Source: Flavobacteriia bacterium
GTDB lineage: Bacteria > Bacteroidota > Bacteroidia > Flavobacteriales > Flavobacteriaceae
Assembly: GCA_011330545.1 (NCBI GenBank)
Contig: DRQI01000153.1
Coordinates: 1-11,517 of the forward strand
DNA length: 11,517 bases
Direction: 5' to 3'
Shown here: positions 5,867 to 11,517 of the stretch, piece by piece
How the letters are laid out: every line of letters begins with the position of its first letter
How positions within the stretch are numbered: position 1 is the first letter of the stretch
Notes under the pieces: model-generated
The model's database searches: none
The model's input: the letters and a program-made list of their open reading frames with translations, nothing else
What the model was told of the DNA's origin: nothing
Program-made: the position numbers and the translations under genes

Positions 5867-8377
5867 TTATTTATCAAAATTAAACTTTAGATAGGCACTT
5901 CCTAAAAATCCTAGTTTCGGAGTTCCCGGTAATTCAATATGTTTATTATCGAATAAATTCTTTAAAGAAATACCGAGGTTCGCCTTAGAAAATTTAATAA
6001 AATTCAACGGTATTTCTCCGCTCAAATTAAAAACAGTAAACGATGGTATTTCGCCTCTTTGGTATTCTTGTGCTCCTGTAAAGAAATAGCTCTCAACGGC
6101 TCTAAACGTAAGTTCTGCAAAGGCACCTTGTTTACCTACATATTTTAGTCCGCCACGCCACACATTTTCAGGAGAATTTGGTGTTCCCGGATTGGCAATA
6201 AATGTAGGTACTTGTTCAAAATCGCCATATTTGGCATACGAATAGGCCAGTTTGGCGGTTATATTAGGGGTAATACTGTATTCGGCAGCAACGTCTACTC
6301 CGTCTACTTTTGCTTTTCCAAAATTTACATATGACAATACCAATTCATTTGGAAATTCGGCAACATTAGTCAAAGGTGTACTTCCGGGTACTCCAAAAAC
6401 CAATGAGGCCCATCCTTGTCCGGTTGGAATGAGCCCTGCTCCAACCGACGATGCATCTAAGACCAATTCGGGGTTATTTATCGGAATTGGCGAGCTTATA
6501 AAATTGGTATAAATGGTATGATAGTATGTAAAATCTATATATAGTTTGTCAAATAATAATCCTTTATAGCCAAATTCATACGATTCTGTTTCGGTAGGTG
6601 CCAATTTTTTTATTTTCCCCACTTGATTACCATTTGTATCTGTAATGGCAAAGCCCTCACTTGCCCCTCTTAATATCATATTTACCGGAACGGAAGGCAC
6701 CGTAACCCCCGGTAAATTAACAGGGTCAATTTCAACATTAGTTTGCAAAACAGCCAGCGGTAAAAAAGAAAACGAAGGTTGTACGGCAGGGCTTGTAAAT
6801 GCTTTATTATAGACTATCCGTACATTGTGATTGTTCTTTTTATATTGCACTGCCAACTTAGGGCTAAATTGGTCTCCAAAAACATCATTGTTGTCATAGC
6901 GCCCTGAAACTGTAAGTTTGATGTTTTTTAACATTTCATTTTCATATTGCAGATAGGCACCGAATTCATTTATTTTAATTTTATTTCCTTGTGGGCCATC
7001 ACTTAAAATAGTGCCTTTACTATTGGGCAAGGTATTGGTATATTGTAAGCCCCATGTTATAAAGTTTTTTGTGTCAAGGTCAAAATTATGTTGAAATTCC
7101 ATATCAAATCGTTCTGACTCGTCAACAAAACGTTGTGCTTTTTTAGCATCTTCTTCATTGTCACCGCGGGCAACGGCTTCAGCCACAGCACGTAGATTAT
7201 ATGTATTTCCTAAATCATTAGAGGTATAATTTGCTTGAAAAAATGCAGAGCCAAACCCAAAAAAATCACTGAAATTAGCTCTGAACTGATGATACCAAAA
7301 CTTAAAATTATCAATTTGTAAGGAGCCAATATTTGACTGATTTACAAAATTTGCAAATGAAATTCCACCGGCATAAACCAATTCTGTATTTGAACTAGGA
7401 AAAAAATATAGAGAACCGTTAAAAGTTGAATTTTCGATATCATTATTAGGGTTTGTAAAAATACCTGTTGGCTGTCCTTGACTAATAATTTCAACGCGCT
7501 GGTCAAAATCTTCAGCTGTAAACCTTTCTCCACTGATTTTATATCCAAATTTTTCTCCTAACAAACCACTGGTTCTAAAAGACAAACCGAGTTGTTTTTT
7601 ATTTCCTCCTCTAAAGGTGAGGCTGGTACCGGCGTATTCTTTAGGATTTTTGGTAATTATATTAATAACTCCTTGTGCAGCACCGGAGCCGTACAATGCT
7701 GAATTGGGCCCAACAATAACTTCAACGCGTTTAATATCTTGTTGTGAGACACCCATCCCCGAGCCAAAAACACTTCCTATCCCGGGTAAAGAAACAGATC
7801 GGTTATCAACAAGGGTAAGCATCCCTCCGGTAAAAGGCGATGCATATCCCCTAGCATTTACTTGCTGTTGCCCCATTCCGGTTTCAACATAATCAATTCC
7901 GTTAATATTCTTTAATAATCCGAAGGTTGTAGGCTCTTGGGCTATTTCTACAGATTTAAGGCCAATAACATGAATGTTTGAAGATGCTTCTGAAACCTTT
8001 TCAGCCTTTCTTCCGGCCGTTATTGTAATTTCATCTAACTCTGACGAAGATTCTATCAACTTAAAATCAACTGTTTGTTCACCGTCAGAATTAACTTCTA
8101 TTCGTTTTGATTGTGTTGCAAAACCCACATAAGCTGCCTTAATGATATATGAGCCAAATCTAACTTTTTCAATAGTGTATTGTCCTTTTTCGTCAGTTGT
8201 TGTGCCTACAATAATTCCTCCTTGTAAGTTTAAAAGAATCACATTACATCCAAAAAGTTCAGTTCCTGATTCATCAGTTATTTTGCCTGTTACATTGCTT
8301 GTCTGAGAATACAATTTGTGAGTTATAAGCCCGAGCATTAACATGCTAATAAAATAAAGTTTTGTTGTAAATTTCAT
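5867..8377 (-). CDS. TonB-dependent outer-membrane receptor
   Basis: An 836-residue receptor that should import a scarce ligand through the outer membrane using TonB-ExbBD energy. A signal peptide (about 1-25, ending LYSQ) is followed by a carboxypeptidase-regulatory-like domain (about 28-108, VTGKITDESGTELFGCNV), a TonB-box-like stretch DEITITA (115-121), a plug domain (about 128-245, with VEVIVGPNSALYGSGAAQG and VINIITK) and a barrel of about 590 residues ending in LKFNFDK. The length and domain order are normal for Bacteroidota. No SusD-type lipoprotein lies nearby, so polysaccharide import is less likely than siderophore, heme, vitamin or peptide uptake; the ligand cannot be named. A membrane LytTR regulator lies 127 nt upstream and may control it. 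The N-terminal extension is the kind that can contact an anti-sigma factor, but none is encoded here. Confidence 0.93.
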   Translation of the reverse strand: MKFTTKLYFISMLMLGLITHKLYSQTSNVTGKITDESGTELFGCNVILLNLQGGIIVGTTTDEKGQYTIEKVRFGSYIIKAAYVGFATQSKRIEVNSDGEQTVDFKLIESSSELDEITITAGRKAEKVSEASSNIHVIGLKSVEIAQEPTTFGLLKNINGIDYVETGMGQQQVNARGYASPFTGGMLTLVDNRSVSLPGIGSVFGSGMGVSQQDIKRVEVIVGPNSALYGSGAAQGVINIITKNPKEYAGTSLTFRGGNKKQLGLSFRTSGLLGEKFGYKISGERFTAEDFDQRVEIISQGQPTGIFTNPNNDIENSTFNGSLYFFPSSNTELVYAGGISFANFVNQSNIGSLQIDNFKFWYHQFRANFSDFFGFGSAFFQANYTSNDLGNTYNLRAVAEAVARGDNEEDAKKAQRFVDESERFDMEFQHNFDLDTKNFITWGLQYTNTLPNSKGTILSDGPQGNKIKINEFGAYLQYENEMLKNIKLTVSGRYDNNDVFGDQFSPKLAVQYKKNNHNVRIVYNKAFTSPAVQPSFSFLPLAVLQTNVEIDPVNLPGVTVPSVPVNMILRGASEGFAITDTNGNQVGKIKKLAPTETESYEFGYKGLLFDKLYIDFTYYHTIYTNFISSPIPINNPELVLDASSVGAGLIPTGQGWASLVFGVPGSTPLTNVAEFPNELVLSYVNFGKAKVDGVDVAAEYSITPNITAKLAYSYAKYGDFEQVPTFIANPGTPNSPENVWRGGLKYVGKQGAFAELTFRAVESYFFTGAQEYQRGEIPSFTVFNLSGEIPLNFIKFSKANLGISLKNLFDNKHIELPGTPKLGFLGSAYLKFNFDK

Positions 8378-8504
8378 CGTATGTTTGAATTAAATTAGTT
8401 AGTTCTTTAATGCAAACTACATTATAAAAAAATAAAATTGTGGTAAAATGAGTTGAAAAGTTTGGAATTGGTATGTTTTAGGGATAAACAGTAAATCAAT
8501 TTGG

Positions 8505-9374
8505 TTAAATTCTAAAGGATACGGGTAATTGCTTTAATTTTTTTAACATTTCTTGCCGCTTAGAACGAGCTACCGGAATCTTAACTTTTATTCTTTTTAA
8601 TAATACTTCGCACTTATTTGCATTACCGATAACTGATTGTACATTTAAGAAATTGATAATATAAGATCGATGAATTCTAAACAAAAAATTTGATTTTACC
8701 CTTTTTTCCAAATTGGTAAGGCTAATTCTGAATATCTTTTTCTTGAGTGTATTTTCTTCTTCAAAGTATACTTCAGAATAATTATCAGATGATTTGATAT
8801 ATTGAATACTTTCTAAAGGAATTTTCATAAATTCATTCCCTGATTCTGAACTAATCTCTATAAAACTCGCTGTGGCTTCTTGTGAAGCGTCGGTCAAACT
8901 ATTGCCTTTTAATTGCCTTATTTTAGCCAATAACAAAATAATTATTATTGGAAATATTCCGATACCAATATTTACATACAAAGAATCAAGTAGCGAATTG
9001 CTAACAATGCTATGAAATTCATATACATAGTTGAATCCCGCATGACATAAGATTAATAAGACAACCAATAAAACTATCCAAACAAACTCTCTGAAAACGG
9101 TTCTTTCTTTTTCTTTAAAATAGCCGTAGAATAGCCGTGGGAGTATAAAAAAATAAAAACTTAAGACTACTAAATTTATAATAATATGCCCTATATGAAA
9201 TAAAATTATCTTATCTGCCGGAATATTAAAACCTCCAAAAGGCTTATATATAAATTTAAAAGAAATGCTAAAAAGCTGTATTAATACTATCATTAAAACC
9301 TTCCGCTTTACGGTATATTCCCATATTGGAAAAGGTTTTGACAATTGTTCTTGTATGGTTTTTCTAAAAGGCAC
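8505..9374 (-). CDS. Membrane-anchored LytTR-family transcriptional regulator
   Basis: A 289-residue protein. The N-terminal half has four predicted membrane helices (about 26-44, 57-82, 95-112, 131-152). The C-terminal LytTR DNA-binding domain (about 168-283) contains IQYIKSSDNYSEVYF, the core FRIHRSYIINFLNVQSV (232-248) and a basic end, KIPVARSKRQEMLKKLK. This architecture, with no receiver domain, occurs in Bacteroidota and suggests a membrane-located sensor-regulator; what it senses is unknown. The start is uncertain: no in-frame ATG exists before residue 28, so GTG at 9374-9372 was chosen because it keeps the N-terminal LSKPFP segment typical of the type; TTG at residue 11 is possible. 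It lies 30 nt downstream of the phosphatase gene, suggesting co-transcription, and 127 nt upstream of the TonB receptor, its likeliest target. Confidence 0.88.
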   Translation of the reverse strand: MPFRKTIQEQLSKPFPIWEYTVKRKVLMIVLIQLFSISFKFIYKPFGGFNIPADKIILFHIGHIIINLVVLSFYFFILPRLFYGYFKEKERTVFREFVWIVLLVVLLILCHAGFNYVYEFHSIVSNSLLDSLYVNIGIGIFPIIIILLLAKIRQLKGNSLTDASQEATASFIEISSESGNEFMKIPLESIQYIKSSDNYSEVYFEEENTLKKKIFRISLTNLEKRVKSNFLFRIHRSYIINFLNVQSVIGNANKCEVLLKRIKVKIPVARSKRQEMLKKLKQLPVSFRI

Positions 9375-9404
9375 AACCGGTAGGTGGTGAAATTTTACAT
9401 AAAA

Positions 9405-10955
9405 TTAAGGTAATTGTTTTAAATATGAAATAATGGCCTTTCTAATATCATAACCCATTTCGTCTTTTGCAGGATAATAGACATTGACAACATCTTTATT
9501 ATCGGGTTTTAAGAAGGGAATATCGTATCCTTTTAATAAATAATCGCTAAAGGCTACGGTATATATTTTTTCAGAATCTATGGGCTTGCCATCAACCTTC
9601 CACTGTTGTGTTGCCGTATCAAAATCGGCATTATAACGCTGTAAATAAGCGCCTTTTCCGGCTTTAGATTCGCCGTAGTCAAGTACTTCTGTTAAGAGGC
9701 TTCCTTTTAATTGTACTTTTACAATACTTCCGCCAAAAGGCAGTACCCTAAAGATATCGATACTGTTTATATCGCCTTCTAATTGGTCGTCTAACCGTAT
9801 GGAGCCTCCATTGACCAACGCACAATCTACTTTATTTTGAAAACCAAAAGCCATAGCCTTGGCAACGAGTTTTCCTAAATTGGTCTGTTTACTCCTGATA
9901 GGGATATCCCTTCCGTCAAGGGGAACATCGGTAGTATAAATAATACCATTGGGGTCGTCAATAATTTGTTTGATTTGATTGTTTAAAACTCCGTTCCATT
10001 TTGAGACAATTGCAGCCACTTTTGTATCACTGTTAGTTTTGTCGGAAATGGATTTTAGTTCTGAAGTGAGCTGTAGGGTTTTTGTGGGCTTATCATAATG
10101 TAATCTATGGATATACACGGTTTTGGCATTGGCATCGGCCTTGGCTATTTTAGTATTGCCAACGGTTACCAACATATTGGTATGTTCATGCCCACCCATA
10201 ATTAAAGGGACATCGCGTAACATTTGGGCTATTTTTTTGTCTTGCTCTACGGCTACATGGGTTAGGCCGATAATGATATCAACCTTGTCTTTCAATGCAT
10301 TATAAGCCCTTGTGGCTTCGGTAAATATATCTTTATACACCACAAAATTTTGCGGATTTGACGGAATTACCACGCTAAAAAAGCCAATTTTTACCGTTGT
10401 GCCGTCGGCATCTTTGGCTTCTAAAATATAGGTGTCAGGAATAAATTCTTTAATTCCGTTTCGTTCTTTATAAAAAGGATAGGTAGCTTTTTTGCATACT
10501 TTTTGTCGTGCGTTGGCCGATGTCCAATTAAAATTCGATTCGTTTAAACGCTTTTGCAAATCTTTCATTTTCAAATCAAATTCATGGTTGCCAAAGGTTA
10601 CCAGGTCAAAATTCATGGCATTCATTATTTCTACCATTTGCCGGCCTCGTATACGCTCGCCGTTATATTTTACGGTACCTAATAATGATGGGTTTAGAAA
10701 ATCGCCCGCCATAAACATATAGGTATTTTTATTTTCTTTTAACAATTCTTGGTGCACATATTCTACGCGTGCCATTCCGCCTACTTTTCCGCCTTCGAGC
10801 GGTGCTATTTCATACACGTCGTTTAACTGTAAAAAAGTGATATCAATCTTGCCGTCATCTTGAACAGTAGAAGTTTTAACGGTTTGCTGTGTGGCTGTAC
10901 AGGAGATGAAAACGGAGGCGATTACTCCAATTAATAAGTATTTTATAATTCGCAT
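9405..10955 (-). CDS. Lipoprotein 5'-nucleotidase / metallophosphatase (UshA-type)
   Basis: A 516-residue periplasmic or surface enzyme of the family that removes phosphate from nucleotides (UshA, CD73). MRIIKYLLIGVIASVFISC gives a lipoprotein signal with Cys19 as the acylated residue. The metallophosphatase domain (about 37-300) shows LQLNDVYE (43-49), GD (84-85), GNHEFD (122-127), THV (232-234) and GGHEH (254-258). The C-terminal nucleotide-binding domain (about 335-516) shows NGGSIR (382-387) and LPFGGSIV. In UshA the first motif is DxH; here the histidine position is Tyr48, so one metal ligand is changed. I recall NDVYE as a recurrent variant of the family, so activity is still likely. 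Its partners downstream are the LytTR regulator (30 nt) and then the TonB receptor. The substrate may be a nucleotide, sugar-nucleotide or other phosphate ester. Confidence 0.92.
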   Translation of the reverse strand: MRIIKYLLIGVIASVFISCTATQQTVKTSTVQDDGKIDITFLQLNDVYEIAPLEGGKVGGMARVEYVHQELLKENKNTYMFMAGDFLNPSLLGTVKYNGERIRGRQMVEIMNAMNFDLVTFGNHEFDLKMKDLQKRLNESNFNWTSANARQKVCKKATYPFYKERNGIKEFIPDTYILEAKDADGTTVKIGFFSVVIPSNPQNFVVYKDIFTEATRAYNALKDKVDIIIGLTHVAVEQDKKIAQMLRDVPLIMGGHEHTNMLVTVGNTKIAKADANAKTVYIHRLHYDKPTKTLQLTSELKSISDKTNSDTKVAAIVSKWNGVLNNQIKQIIDDPNGIIYTTDVPLDGRDIPIRSKQTNLGKLVAKAMAFGFQNKVDCALVNGGSIRLDDQLEGDINSIDIFRVLPFGGSIVKVQLKGSLLTEVLDYGESKAGKGAYLQRYNADFDTATQQWKVDGKPIDSEKIYTVAFSDYLLKGYDIPFLKPDNKDVVNVYYPAKDEMGYDIRKAIISYLKQLP

Positions 10956-10982
10956 TGCGGTTGATTTTTAAGACGTATAAAA

Positions 10983-11042
10983 TTACGGTTTATTAGCGAA
11001 TAATAATGTGATATTGGGCACAAAAGAATTTTGTTACGGTTT
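10983..11042. repeat. Two direct copies of TTACGGTTT upstream of the phosphatase gene
   Basis: TTACGGTTT occurs at 10983-10991 and again at 11034-11042 (AAACCGTAA on the minus strand), 51 nt apart start to start, within the 94-nt gap before the phosphatase gene. They could be regulator sites. No matching -33/-7 promoter pair was seen in this gap. Chance is possible. Confidence 0.25.
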
Positions 11043-11049
11043 GTTTTAT

Positions 11050-11517
11050 TTACAGAAATACATTAGCAGCTTGCGCATAAGCCACCTTAAAATTATCTTG
11101 ATTGAGCTGTAAATGAATCTTTTGTTCATTAAAATACTTTACTAATTTTTCGGTAGGCATATTTCCGGTGAGCTCATCTTTTGCCATCGGGCATCCGCCA
11201 TACCCTTTGATGGCTCCGTCAAAACGGGTACATCCGGCTTTGAAAGCGGCTTCAACTTTTTCGCGCCAAGCGGTTGGGGTAGTATGCAAATGTGCCCCGA
11301 ATTCTATCTTGGAATACTTCGGAATCAAATGGGTAAATAAATAGGCTATCACCTGCGGGGTTGAACTTCCGATTGTATCTGAAAGCGATAGTATCTTTAC
11401 ACCCATTGTTGCTAATTTTTCTGTCCAATCGGCAACGATATCAACATTCCAAGGGTCTCCATACGGATTGCCAAAACCCATTGACAAATAGGCTACTACT
11501 TCTTTGTTGGCAGTGGC
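11050..11517 (-). CDS. mvaB: Hydroxymethylglutaryl-CoA lyase, 5' end cut by window
   Basis: The last 155 residues of an enzyme that splits HMG-CoA into acetyl-CoA and acetoacetate, the final step of leucine breakdown, in the cytoplasm. The frame is open to the window edge, so the N-terminal part is missing. Visible family motifs, numbered within the fragment: SMGFGNPYGDPW (12-23), LSLSDTIG (43-50), GAHLHTTP (74-81) with the metal-binding HxH at 76 and 78, and GYGGCPMAKDELTGN (105-119) with the catalytic-loop cysteine at 109. These fit the TIM-barrel HMGL-like family, with the GCPxA loop favouring HMG-CoA lyase over homocitrate or isopropylmalate synthases. The cysteine-to-GN spacing is one residue longer than in human HMGCL. 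The phosphatase gene starts 94 nt downstream on the same strand. Confidence 0.88.
   Translation of the reverse strand, partial: ATANKEVVAYLSMGFGNPYGDPWNVDIVADWTEKLATMGVKILSLSDTIGSSTPQVIAYLFTHLIPKYSKIEFGAHLHTTPTAWREKVEAAFKAGCTRFDGAIKGYGGCPMAKDELTGNMPTEKLVKYFNEQKIHLQLNQDNFKVAYAQAANVFL

Noticed and set aside
5693..5890. Plus-strand 65-residue open frame in the island
   Set aside because: It runs through the hairpin at 5749-5769 and into the antisense of the TonB-receptor C-terminus. It shows no domain, and no promoter was seen.
8378..8504. LytTR-type binding repeats upstream of the TonB receptor
   Set aside because: Only one imperfect half-site-like match (ACTGTTTAT on the minus strand) and no properly spaced pair.

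Overview
The window looks like a chromosomal segment from a member of the Bacteroidota, most likely Flavobacteriaceae. The evidence is AT-rich intergenic DNA, no Shine-Dalgarno sequences before the genes, one good flavobacterial promoter (TTG, 20 nt, TAnnTTTG) before the porin, a TonB-dependent receptor with an N-terminal carboxypeptidase-regulatory-like domain, and a membrane-anchored LytTR regulator. All nine genes lie on the minus strand. The two end genes run off the window.

Layout, left to right (the reverse of transcription): a partial VOC/glyoxalase-fold gene (1-333) preceded by an AraC-type regulator (368-1117), probably one unit; guaB, IMP dehydrogenase (1236-2711); a three-gene operon read as porin (5149-3992), FMN_bind flavoprotein (3876-3343), small four-helix membrane protein (3343-2852); a gene-free, hairpin-rich island (about 5330-5790); a TonB-dependent receptor (8377-5867), LytTR regulator (9374-8505) and lipoprotein 5'-nucleotidase-family phosphatase (10955-9405), closely enough spaced for partial co-transcription; and the C-terminal half of HMG-CoA lyase (11050-11517).

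Two regions deserve attention. First, the porin/FMN_bind/membrane-protein operon looks like an envelope redox module. The FMN_bind protein carries an SGAT motif of the type that receives covalent FMN, and the coupled membrane protein has its only two histidines as an HxH pair at the predicted outer face of a helix. The module's function is not known from sequence. Second, the island between the porin and the TonB receptor holds at least six inverted repeats in about 420 nt. Its 5510-5779 part is bounded by an imperfect terminal inverted repeat, each copy of which also overlaps a local hairpin. This suggests a small non-autonomous mobile element (MITE-like) or a structured RNA, possibly with tRNA-derived parts.

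The remaining genes are housekeeping or common accessory functions: purine synthesis, leucine/HMG-CoA breakdown, periplasmic nucleotide salvage and TonB-dependent uptake. No CRISPR array, intact insertion sequence, rRNA or confident tRNA was seen.
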